Shown piece after piece: positions 1 through 10,866 of a stretch of 64,000 bases of DNA. This DNA comes from Eucalyptus grandis. Its lineage: Eukaryota > Streptophyta > Magnoliopsida > Myrtales > Myrtaceae. The position numbers were made by a program, and so were the translations under genes. The stretch is from assembly GCF_016545825.1 (NCBI RefSeq), contig NC_052621.1, positions 3,310,199 to 3,374,198 on the forward strand, written 5' to 3'. How positions within the stretch are numbered: position 1 is the stretch's first letter; every line of letters starts with the position of its first letter. The notes beneath the pieces are model-generated. The model did no database searches. It saw only the letters and a list, made by a program, of their open reading frames with translations, and was not told the origin of the DNA.

Positions 1-1048
1 AACCCGTGAGTTAGATTTCCATGATGATCTTATAGACCACAACGCACAAATCACATCCAATCGAAATAAGCCTGATTGATTTTTCATCTTGTCCTTTTTG
101 ACTGTCAGAGGATGATGAAACATCTACACCGGTTTGAACATCTCGCATAAAAGACTGCGTTTATAGTTGAGGAATTCTCAGCTTTGGTGAGGTTATTGTC
201 CCGGTGATCTGTGCATGTCTCAAGGAAGCATTTGCTCTCAGTACCAAACAGTCTTTCAACATCATATGCAGACGACTAGAGTTATGGTATACTAGGTATA
301 TTTTTGGATGAACTTGCCTTAACTCTTACAACGTAAAGATCGAATAGTTTATCGCCTTCGCCTGATTATTTAAGCCATTACTAAACTAATTTTTCGAGAG
401 ATTTAGCATGAGTACAGCTCTTCAACTCCATGTTCTGAACCAACTTGTGGTTTGTTGAAGTACCAACTCCTGTTTCAGGTTCGATATGTCCAGGGTCCAG
501 CCTGAGATATCATTTCTATATGCTGCAAGTGTTGTTCATTGAACTTTACTCGACAGAGACGCCTATAACAGATTAACGACTCCTTCCTCAGTTTAAAACT
601 GTACCCCTTTCAAACTCGAGTAATGTACTCGACGGGTTTGAGCTCAACTACCCATTATGGCTTGTTCAATTTGACGATTATTAATGGGGTAAACAGAGAG
701 TTTTGGTATAGAAATAATTTACAGTTAATGTAGCGGACCAAGTCAATCGGAATGAGAAAGATTACCTGGCTTGTGTCTTACATCATGTACTCTCGATGTG
801 CAGCGACATAAACACTAATTGATTTAAAGCAGATGTCATATGATTGATTTAGTCTATGAGACTAAGCCTAGATGAAGCTCGTGGTAAATAAAGGGGGATC
901 TTCCAATAATCTACATGTGACTACATATCAGACAATTTCTTTTAACATAGCAGATTTCATGGGTCGCCTATTGAGACCGCAACTTGGAAAGTTGAACCAG
1001 CTATGCAAAGAACTACCCAGGTTGGGGCCTCGACTAGCTCTCTCAAGC
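1..1048. other. intergenic, no gene seen
   Basis: AT-rich sequence with stops in all frames. I see no exon, RNA gene or clear repeat here. The last part is presumably the promoter side of the small arabinogalactan-type gene that follows. Confidence 0.6.
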
Positions 1049-1049
1049 C

Positions 1050-1058
1050 TTTAAAAAG
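1050..1058 (+). promoter_or_regulatory. possible TATA-like box of the AGP-type gene
   Basis: TTTAAAAAG lies about 75 bases before the ATG at 1132. The spacing suits a plant core promoter with a short 5' UTR, but the match to TATAAA is imperfect, so this is only a candidate. Confidence 0.35.
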
Positions 1059-1131
1059 CTAGCAAGTTCCACAAGACCAGACAGACCAGAAAGGAAGTTT
1101 CCGTAGTCTGTCTGCTCTGTCAGTCTCAACA

Positions 1132-1443
1132 ATGGCACTTAGGTCTGCTTCGCTTTGCATGATCCTCCTGGTGATGGCATTGGTGAGCGGCACTCAAGCG
1201 GATTCCCATGAGGGCCACTCCCCTGCACCGTCCCCTCACATGCACAACCACAAGCTAGCAGCCTCGCCCATGGTCCACTCGCCAGCGCCATCCACCCACG
1301 TGCCTGCACCAGCCCTGGGGGGAAGTTCTGCTGCTGCTGCTGCTTCCTTTCTTTGGCATCGCATTCCTTCTTGGGCACCACATCATTCTCTTCCTGCTTG
1401 GCTGCACTCCTTCACCGATCATGCTCTCTTTTATTTTTGGTAA
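1132..1443 (+). CDS. small arabinogalactan-type (AGP) secreted protein, C-terminus frame in doubt
   Basis: A 103-codon ORF. Residues 1 to about 23 form a signal peptide (hydrophobic MILLVMALVSG followed by TQA). The mature part is rich in Ala-Pro, Ser-Pro and Thr-Pro dipeptides (HSPAPSP, SPAPSTHVPAPA), the pattern that is hydroxylated and glycosylated in arabinogalactan proteins of the plant cell surface. Classical AGPs end in a hydrophobic GPI-anchor signal. In this frame the end is not hydrophobic (SFLWHRIPSWAPHH). The frame one base later from the GCT run reads LLLLPFFGIAFLLGHHIILF and stops at 1466-1468, as expected of a GPI tail. A one-base indel in the GCT repeat (about 1328-1345) is therefore likely. 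The signal peptide and AGP repeats are clear; the exact C-terminus is not. Confidence 0.7.
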   Translation: MALRSASLCMILLVMALVSGTQADSHEGHSPAPSPHMHNHKLAASPMVHSPAPSTHVPAPALGGSSAAAAASFLWHRIPSWAPHHSLPAWLHSFTDHALFYFW

Positions 1444-1468
1444 AGCTACTAAGTTTTTGAACCAATAA

Positions 1469-2623
1469 TTACACAAGGCACCACAAAACTGCACGATTTC
1501 TCAGAGTTCGACATTGTGTTGTTGCATTTCATTCTTATGTGTAGAATTGGGGAAGAGATTGGTGGTGTTTGGTGCTTCCTTTGTGTGCATTACATATGTT
1601 GGATTTGTTTTTTGAGCTTCTCACATCCTAATAAATTCAAATCTCTATATATTGTCTCGTTTTTGTTTACTTCCATCTCATGATTTCGTGACAAATCAGA
1701 TTATTTCCGAGGGCATTACTTGTTATTTTCTAAATAAGCCAAACATTTTTCGCTGTCTGTTATGTTACACCAGTCGAAGAGTGAAAATGATAAAGATAAA
1801 GAAAACCTGGGATCTTAAGCTGACAAATGAACTAAACATTTTCAGATCAATTCACAAGAGCTTGTACTGCACAAAATTCCAATGAGCTGTGACCTTTTAA
1901 TTCAATGAGATCGTGAAAAAACAAGGGAAGTGAATGATGTCAAGCTTGAGCAGGGAGATCCTCAAGAATGATGTTATGCACACTCTAGCTGTCGTTTAAT
2001 TGAAACAGTCTTGCAGTAGAAGAAAAAAGGAAACAGTCGAGGTTTGCTGCAACTTTTCTTCCTTTAATAAAGTTGACTCTAACCAACGCAAATTAAGTTA
2101 ATGACTATAAAATTGTGAACTAGATCAATGCCTTTGTGGCCATTTAACATGGTATGGTTTCTGGTTTTCTCCAATTATAGACCATCCAAAGGGTTATGGA
2201 GTAATTTGGTTTTTGCTTTGGATGAAAGGAGAAAAGCACAAATGACAGAATTTCAGCTGATGTTGAACAATAGGTACTGAAAATTTGGACTTCAAGGACG
2301 ACATGCGAATCGTGCAAACATTGTGAACCATTCAGTACTAGTTCCTCTTCTGTGAAAACTGCATTGTTTGTCTTTGATAGAACCGGAAGATGACTCGATC
2401 GTACGTATACTTTTCTTCTTTGGACTTTGATATGAGGCTGGGTAATTCTTTCCCCTCAGATTCAAAGGGTAAGTTAAACAGCCTTCTGGGTAGACAGTAG
2501 GAAGCTGCAATCTCGATTAGCCATCATCACTGATGGCGTTTATTCGGGGGAGGAACCTCATTTTGACTGCTTCGACCAGCCAACCCCCATCTCTCTCCAC
2601 TACCAAGAAACAGTCATGTTACT

Positions 2624-2658
<35 letters not shown>

Positions 2659-3148
2659 ACAGAGATAGAAAGGAGGCATTTGAGAGAAGCTGGTGGAGGC
2701 TGATACTAAGAGACTTAAGAGAGTTGTCTAACCAGGAACGGAAAAAAATCAACTGATTGAAACATATTTGGTGGAGGGCTTATATGTTCTTAAAATCAGG
2801 TCTGAGATTTTTTCACCTAATCCACACCACACCACATAATATTTTACCTTTAAATTCCATCTGAATGTCCAGAAGACAGTGTTTCAACATTTTCATAAAC
2901 AAAAGCCAACAATGATCCCATCTTTGTTGACCTCTTCAATAGTATTATATAAGCAATACCTACACACAATATTTAGAGTAGTGCCACTAGGCAAAGGCTG
3001 AAGAGTGACTTCTTTCTATTGACCTCTTTTGCACAAAAGATATTACGCTCAACAAGAAGCAGCAAATTAAGCCTTCCCTTGTAAAATTCAAGGTTATTCA
3101 CACATACCATGAGAAACTGAGAAGCTTACAGTTTTAGTTGACATTTTC
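1469..3148. other. intergenic, with a (GA)n microsatellite
   Basis: No convincing exon on either strand. A (GA)n tract lies at about 2625-2656. The rest is AT-rich unique-looking DNA and probably includes 3'-flanking sequence of both the AGP-type gene and the minus-strand PGAP1-like remnant. Confidence 0.55.
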
Positions 3149-4822
3149 TCAGTGTCTGTTACAATGCTTTCTCCTTTTTACATATGCTTCTCCTTTTCCC
3201 CTGCTTCTCTTCTTTAAGACATTCAACACTGATGAAAGATATCCTACCGTGGCCGTGGCATAGAGAGCTATGTGAGGAGCCAAGGCCAGACCAGAGAGAA
3301 AAGAATAAACCCCAGCAAACTGGTAGATACAATAGATTTTCAATTTCATGCCGAGGACGCTTGACGAGGGAAAAGAAGAAAATTGAGTCGGGCTTCATTG
3401 CAAATACCATGAAGGATGACGCACATGCAAAGAACTGAGTCAAGCAACTATGGGAAGCTCTGACCTGTCCCCATCCTCTGTATGAAAAGGTCAAAGCATG
3501 AACCAAGATAGAGGAGAATTATAGTGTTTTTAAAATCTTTGAAGGCATTGGGTATATACCTGCCACCAGGCTGCAAGTGATGGGACAAACATGAGTGCCG
3601 CCAAAAGATGTAACAACAGCAAGCTATGCCGCTGATGAAAGAAGTCTAATTGCGTGTCTGCAAAACTTCTGGCTGATTCCGGACTACTAAAGTAGGTATC
3701 TACCAAAAAAGGAATCCTTCGATTTATGATAAGAATCAACAGAAAATTGGGAAGGCCTTTCACTGACATCCTTTTTATATTCTGAAAAATCCATCCTTCG
3801 TGTATGATTGCAAAATGAAGCCATAAAATAAGTGTTACAGAAACAATGGAGCAACTCTTTGACTTGCCACAATGAGACAAAACAAAATGAATATAATGCT
3901 ACTTTTCCTTGTAGACCATGTAAGTGAACTGGAAGCAATCATTATCGGCATTATGCACTCCTCAGAGCTGTAGGACGACTAGAAAGCCAATTATGGGACC
4001 GTACTTACTTTCCTTGGTGAGAACTTGACAGGCACTGCTGTAATTTCTATACATGGACTAGCAAAACAACTGTTTTTTCCTTCCTTAAATGATACAAAAG
4101 AAAAGAGGCTTGCTCAGGACAAAAGTGTCATGCAATCGTGCAACACTGGGCTATCTTCATTAAATTGCTTCCTAATTTTTAGATTACATAAATTTCATGG
4201 ACTTGTTCTCAAGCTAGCCCCATATTGAAGTACACAAGGCCCTTTTCATTACACTTAACAAATATTATCTGCTTGCACACTACACGTTAAATTACTTCAT
4301 GAATTGAACTGTCACAGGTCTTTCAGAGGAGACCTAAATGCAGTGTAATTATATCACTCTGCAAACTGATATTCGACAAAGGCAACGCTGAAAGTTACAG
4401 CTAACATTGGTAAATGTTACATACATAGCTCCACTTGGGTAGTTGAAACTAGCTGTTTATGAATTGTCATCGTACAAAGGACCAATGGTAAGTTGTCCCA
4501 GGTGTACAGAGAAGGGAATTTTTGCAATGATAATCGCTTAAGTGCAGAAATACCAATAAAGAGCATCCCACAATTTCCATGAATATCTTAACAGTTAGTC
4601 TCTTTGCTTTTGCTTTAGACATTCTAATTTGTGTGCTGATATCTTCCAACATGTGAAGGACGTGTTGGAATAAATTACACACCTGCATAGGCCACTATGA
4701 CAGCAGAAAGCATGAAGCAAAACAAGTATGAACAAGCCCATCGCTAGATGGACAAGGCACACGAAGGTACTAGCAACCATTGCTATGACCAGGAATGAAT
4801 TTGCTGCGACAGACCAAAGCAC
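3149..4822 (-). pseudogene. C-terminal remnant of a PGAP1-like GPI inositol-deacylase
   Basis: Three exon-like blocks on the minus strand match the membrane C-terminus of plant PGAP1-like proteins, which remove the inositol acyl chain from GPI anchors in the ER. They are 4683-4822 (SFLVIAMVASTFVCLVHLAM), 3560-3686 (SARSFADTQLDFFHQRH, LLHLLAALMFVPSLAAW) and 3149-3477 (FAGVYSFLSGLALAPHIALY). Splice sites are intact and phases fit: the 4683 block ends with two bases of a codon completed by the first base of the 3560 block. The last block is broken twice. The expected Trp codon after GQSFP reads TAG (about 3449-3451), and after NFLLFP the frame must shift by one base (about 3370-3385) to reach the conserved YQFAGVYSFLSG stretch. 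The catalytic lipase-like N-terminal part, most of a roughly 1,000-residue protein, is absent up to the gap at 5789. The family call is from memory of the plant proteins. Confidence 0.75.
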
Positions 4823-5788
4823 CTGGTTAATGAATACATGGAACTAAGTGAACCCGTGGAGTGACAAGATGCCCACAAAGAGTTCAAGGAAAAACAGGAA
4901 CCAAGCAAGAGGGGGAATGCTGGATGTGCAAAATTATTAGAAAATAGCAAATTTTATGTCAGTAGAACTCTTTACAAGAATTGCTGGACAATCTTATACT
5001 GAAGTGGTATTTCCTATTTAGGTTTTGGTGGTAAAAAAATTAGTATTGAGTAAATTTATCGCGGATATACTAATTTAGGGCTTTTCATGATATTGACCCT
5101 TAATTTCATTTTATTTTTACACCTATTTCCAACCAATGATTTTGGTGCCCAAGACTTGCTATCGGGACTTCTTTTGGGCAAAGGGATTGTGAAAGATTCA
5201 TGAATCAAAGCAATAGAAAAATCACATGCACTTCAACTAGTTGCTTTTACGGTTCATTGCAACTTTTAATACGCTTAACATGGTCATCGCACGCTTATCA
5301 GAGGACCGAAACATGGTCATCTCACTCATAATCCTACTCTTGGCATGATGTGAAGACATGTAAAGTAAAGGATCAAGGAGTAAAGGACTAAGACTCATAT
5401 TGTAATATTTGAGATTTTGACTAGGTCAAAAATAAGGTGGTTTGGCCCACTTTAAAACATATATATAAGTCTGAAAAGTCAACAAAAAAAGCAAAAAGAG
5501 AGTGAACGCTCAGCTTAAGAGGGAGTGATTAAGGGCTTTCGGGAAAAAGAGGAAAATGAAGAGAATGTGAAAGAAAGAAGAGGTAAGATGAAGAAGAAAA
5601 AAAAAAGAAAAGAAGAAGGGCTTTGTGCGTACAAGCCCCAGACACCTTGCCGAGCCTGACTCCACTACGTATCGCAATATCTAGTAAGTGCTTGCTCCCC
5701 TTGTTCGTCCGGTCCGGGGCGGCGGTGGAGTTGGCGGGGGAAGTAGGTGACGCCGATGGTGGTGGTGGGGATGGGAGGGGCGGAGGGG
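4823..5788. other. intergenic up to an assembly gap
   Basis: AT-rich until about 5560, then GC-rich and purine/pyrimidine-biased against the gap. No further PGAP1 exon is visible. Short ORFs reading into the GC-rich edge are low-complexity Pro/His translations with no recognisable domain. Confidence 0.5.
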
Positions 5789-5888
5789 NNNNNNNNNNNN
5801 NNNNNNNNNNNNNNNNNNNNNNNNNNNNNNNNNNNNNNNNNNNNNNNNNNNNNNNNNNNNNNNNNNNNNNNNNNNNNNNNNNNNNNNN
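5789..5888. other. assembly gap, 100 N
   Basis: Exactly 100 N, a conventional placeholder for a scaffold join of unknown size. It interrupts the DHQ/SDH fragment just after AFKSA, so the shikimate dehydrogenase part is missing here. Confidence 0.99.
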
Positions 5889-7981
5889 AGCTGATTTAAA
5901 TGCTTGATTATATAATAGAGGTGATTTGCTGTGGCCAACTGGCTTCCCAATGATACCAAACACTTTGGTATCGGGCCCTATCTTCTGAAGTTGTACAAAT
6001 CCAACAGATCCTGATTGTTGGTTGACCAAGGCCGATACTACTCCCGACTCAAGTGTACCAAAGGTGAGAAAACCACCAAACTTTGCACAAGAACCCGTGA
6101 AATCAAACCCCTTTCGCCCATTACCATGGCTATTACTGGAACCTGAAATTATACAATATCACTTCGAGGGTCTTGGTATTTAAAATGGAAACTTGCCCAA
6201 TTACTGTTCAAAGTGAAGAACAACGATTCATGAATAAAAAAATAGGACAAGGATGCAATCAGGTGATAATTTAGAAGATGCAGGAGGATAGAGGAACAAA
6301 TGAGCTTCACAAAAATAAAGGTATTGGCAGTTACTAATATCATGACCAAGTTGTTGGGTCCATATCATGAACCAGACAAGTTTATTCATAACATCTGTTG
6401 AAGATACTTTACATATTCAAGGAACAAATGATCTTTTAATCTCTGCAATGAAGCAAAAATTCTCAATTTCTGGCAGTTGCTTTTAAGGTTATCGCATATT
6501 CTTAGGTACTAGGGAGTGTAATAATATGAGATGGAAAATGTTAAATCCAAGATATTCTATAGACATAAGTAAAAGAACATCAATATGTTACTGAAGCCAC
6601 TGGACATTGTAAGAAATCAAAATTAAAACTGCAACACATGGTCTTGACACATTACAACTGACAGATTGAGGTTTGACATCCTATCTGCCCTTTATGTGAC
6701 CTTTAGGACACGTAACATACAAGACTATGCTAACATTTGATTAAACTATCCAAAATATAATGCTAACCTGGGTTTAAAGTTCTCAAATAGTTGATTTCCT
6801 TTGCCATAATTATGATACCAGACCTTTCAAGGCGTAAATGTGGTTTCCGTATTCCATGGTCAACAGAACTCGTTTAAGGAAAAGATTTAAAAAAAAAAAA
6901 AACAAAAAAAGACTATTCCACTCTGTTTATTAAGCCCCACACTGTACATGTAGTTAGTCATGAACAATGAGCTCAATTGTGCTACCTGGAAACAGGTGCT
7001 TAAATTACCACATTTTACTGAGCAGCTTGAGAGTACAGACATATCCATGTTTCTCTGTTGTATTCTTGACCTTTCTAACAGCAGCGAAGTTTTCTCTCTT
7101 TTTTTTTTTTTCTTAGGTTAAAACTTGATAATAAAGGTAGCCTCACATGCAGCTAGTTCTGCCTATGTCAGATAACATGTGCAAATACAAAGTAAAGTTC
7201 TGGGATGGCAGCAGACGTTGAAATTTGCGACAATATGACTCAGGAAAAACTCAAGATCTAGAAGCGTTGGCAGGCCACATACGCTGCTTACTTGGGAATG
7301 CACGGTTATGTGGAACATCCGTGCAACATCAGTAATATCCAAGGCAGTTGTAGCAATCTTCACTATGTCTGCACCTGCTGCCTGGATTCTTGCCACAAGG
7401 TTGCTGAGGTCCTCAGCAGAGGGAGTGTTCTCATAGTTGTGAGAAGAAACTATAACTTTGCACTTCTCCGGCTTTCTTCCTTGTATAGATCGTTGAACTC
7501 ACTTGCAACCTTCACAAAGCGATCATGTTAGCCCTATAAGGTAAAGTTATATAGATGGAACTCCGATTAATAACTTGGAAGTGGGTGAATTGATGCAAAT
7601 TCTTGATGCTTCGTTCTGATTGGATAGTCCTTTTGGAGCAAAATATAGACACTCAACAATGACCCAAACTCTAGTTAATTCTTTTGTTCTCTTTTTAGGT
7701 AGACACTGTAGCATTTTTTTTTTTTATTGTAAGTAATGCCACAATTTCAATAATTCTAAAGCTTAAGCCAAATTTATAAGACCAACATAAACTTTATCAA
7801 ACTGAGCAGCAATTGTCAAAGTGTTAATGGCCTCTTGACCTTATAAGAAAGTTAGCATATTAATCAGAAGGATACCTTAAGCTCAACATCAATATAATCA
7901 GCCCCCAACTCCATTGCTAATCGAAGGGTCTCCAATCGAGGCTTGTCATCACCATCATACTGGCCACCTTCCCATTTTGGT
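5889..7981 (-). pseudogene. fragment of bifunctional 3-dehydroquinate dehydratase/shikimate dehydrogenase, frame-damaged
   Basis: Minus-strand exons encode part of the plastid DHQD/SDH enzyme, which converts 3-dehydroquinate to shikimate. Exon 7876-7981 gives RPKWEGGQYDGDDKPRLE and LRLAMELGADYIDVELK (dehydratase barrel). Exon 7292-7509 gives KVIVSSHNYENTPSAEDLSN and ARIQAAGADIVKIATTALDI, including the Schiff-base Lys region. Exon 5889-6142 gives AMVMGERGLIS, AKFGGFLTFGTLESGVVSA, then the start of the SDH domain, VFGIIGKPVGHSKSPLLYNQ (substrate-binding SKSP). Splice sites are canonical. At least five single-base losses are needed to read the family sequence: one near 7490, one near 6093, and three between about 5985 and 6033 that together restore frame. 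The N-terminal exons and nearly all of the SDH domain are missing at the two flanking gaps. It is either a pseudogene or a poorly polished short contig. Confidence 0.8.
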
Positions 7982-8101
7982 CTAGAAAGTACAAAAATCA
8001 GCATTGGAAGGCTTCAAAATTCCGCACAAATCCACACCACTCAAATCACACAAAATGAAGACTATACAGAATCTTCATGACAATCCATTCAAAAAGGAGC
8101 T

Positions 8102-8201
8102 NNNNNNNNNNNNNNNNNNNNNNNNNNNNNNNNNNNNNNNNNNNNNNNNNNNNNNNNNNNNNNNNNNNNNNNNNNNNNNNNNNNNNNNNNNNNNNNNNNN
8201 N
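8102..8201. other. assembly gap, 100 N
   Basis: Exactly 100 N. With the gap at 5789-5888 it isolates a 2,213-bp contig that carries the DHQD/SDH fragment, so the placement and orientation of that contig rest on scaffolding rather than continuous sequence. Confidence 0.99.
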
Positions 8202-10866
8202 TTCGTCAATTTCATTGAGGGATGGGGATCTGTATGTTCATGTTGGTTGAAAATTGTTATACATTTTGTTAAACAGGCTTGCTTCAGGAGCTCGGGTTAT
8301 AATCCAATCTAAAGCACCTTCCCACATCGAAGTTGGCAGCTGTTAAAGAGACTTATAAATCATCAAAGGTAAGATGCACCGATTCCACGTCGTCTCTGCT
8401 TGTGGGTGAAGCATGTGAAACTTTTGGAAAGCTTCATTTGAATTTTGAATGCTACCTGAATTGAGTTGGCGGGCCCTCTTGATGATACTCCATACATCTG
8501 GAAAGTTGAGAAAAAGAGGAGAGAAGAAAAGGTTTCTTGTGTAGTGGGGGGACAAGCTCTGGTGATGTTGAGCGAATTTTTGGGTTCAGCTTTATAGAAA
8601 GTGGATCTCTCTCTTTATGGCATTTCTCCTCAGTTGCGGTGCTTCCACAGTGCTGCATCACCTCCTAGGACTGTTCCTCCCTGCAAATCCAATGAGAACC
8701 AACTGTTTTGTCTTGAGACTCTTACACAACAAAAGCAAATACATCGTTTACTGTTCTGTGCATGGATGGAGATGTTTACATATTAAATGCATCATTGGAT
8801 GTTTTGTGCATGGATGAACATGCTTTACATGTGGAGAATCATTGAAATTTCTCCATCATTTACAAGCGAAGATGAAACCATGTGGGAAACCGAAAAGGGA
8901 ACAGAAAAATAGGATCCCATGTGATGCAGTTGACTCTGACCTACCATATGAAAAGGTCCTTTGGAAAGTCGACACGACCACGGTTTCTCGAGTGTAGTGT
9001 TAGTGCACCAGGGTCAAACGTCGACTTTTGGGGCGCCATCTTCGAGTTCCCTGTCGCCTCAACAGTGTGGTATTGAATGTTTGATCGAGTGGGGATTCCA
9101 CTGAGAAGGTGGGGTCCTGCTTGCCATTTCATCTTCTTTACATTTGGGACCGAAAACTGGAGTTGGCGTAGGAACTTCAATTAGGAGTAGAGCATGTATA
9201 TGGGCAGAAAGGGAACACACGATACTCATCTCCGATTCTAATGCCGAGTCGTCTTTGAAGGGACAGAGGTGCATGTCCATATTGTTTGTCGCATACATTA
9301 TCCTGCGCCACTAGGAGGGATGTGATCACTTCGTATCCCCATTCTTTCGCTCTACATGTTATACCGATTGCATAACTACAATCGTCATGCATTATACCAA
9401 GTACAATGTTTGCGCGTCTCTGTCCTCGAGGTTGAAATTATCAAAGTCTTGGAAAAAAATCTGAAATATCTAGTCAAAACCATTGCAAATCAGTCTGTTA
9501 TCATTCCCCTTCTTTTTTCCCTGAAGAATCGAGAAATTATAGTTAAATCAGGATGTCCCACTGGTAATAAATGTTGGCCAGATTGACTAAAAAGAATCTA
9601 AAAAGCACGATGCGCGAGAGCTTTTACTAAACTCTGCTTTTAGAAACTCTCGAATGACGACGGTGCTGCACTAACTGTGAGAGAGACAAAAGCTTGGAGA
9701 AGAGACCAGGCCTCAATCGATTCTTTATGCGGGTACTTTAAATGATGTTCGCTGAGGAAGCCAAATCGAGGTTAAATCCCATAAATGGGCTTATGCGGCA
9801 CCGCAGGATGCCCGTTTCAGGGTGGATATACTCGGGGTCCGCTCAATCGATTCTTTTATGGGACTTTAAATGATGTTCGGTTTAAGAGACCAGTGTGCGG
9901 GGGCCGTTTGTCATAAATTGACACGCTGCATCTAATTGACCCCAAAGGCGCTTTGGACAGCGACAAAATCCCACGTTCGAGGCCATTTTTGTCAGGGACG
10001 GTTTACTTTTCCTTTAGTTTGGAATATATTAATGCGTTGAAACCGTGAGTACGCTCCCCTAGATCTCGACTTCATAAACTGCAGGGTCTGTTTTACCTCT
10101 TGTTTTTCTGTGATATGGTTCGGATACTCATGAATCAATATATATACAAACACACACATATACATGCGCGTGCGGTTATTTATCTATTTTAATAGTAGAA
10201 AAATAAATTTCAAATTTTGAGGGCAGTGGGTAATGTTTGTCCCGAGACTTTTTGGCAGTTCTTTCGTGTTCCCCTAGAATTTTTAACATCAGAATGAGTA
10301 TCTCTTAACAGTGAAAATTCTGAAAACAGAGAAATCTAAAGCTGATTACGAGAACTTCTCCCGCACAGCCTAACTTTCATTTTCCCTTGATTTTGTTCAA
10401 CTCACTCTCTTAGGCAGTCTGACCAAAAATAAATAAATTCTTAGGTAGAGATAGCGTTAGCGTACATCGTGCAAAGTTTTCGAATGACTTGTACGCTTAA
10501 CATATGCCTGGGCAAGAAAACCGTTGCTTGAATTCAATGGTTAAGAGAGAACAAATTTGCTTAGCCTCGTTTTCGGACAGGTTCTTAACTCTGGCCCGGT
10601 TGCCTAATCCGCTTGCATGAGTGAAGAAAGGGCAAATGCGATGGATCAAGAAACAGATCTGATATAAATGATCAGAATTTCTCGTACGGCAAGAACCATA
10701 AAAACTACAGGATAATGCCACAAAAAAATGAATTCCCTTTTAAGGGAAAGCTTTTACAAGATAACATAACCATACAAGGTGTCTCAAAGACCCTTATCTA
10801 TCGCTCATGCCCCGACTCTAATTAAAGAGGATGCGCTGCTCTGTGTAAAACTATTGACTGTAGTGG
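8202..10866. other. intergenic; short direct repeat at 9.7-9.9 kb
   Basis: No DHQD/SDH exon continues past the gap and no other gene is recognisable. Segments 9711-9754 and 9841-9883 share about 40 bases (both contain TCAATCGATTCTTT and TTTAAATGATGTTCG), 130 bases apart. Around 10150-10175 there is a CA/TG-rich microsatellite-like stretch. Confidence 0.5.
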
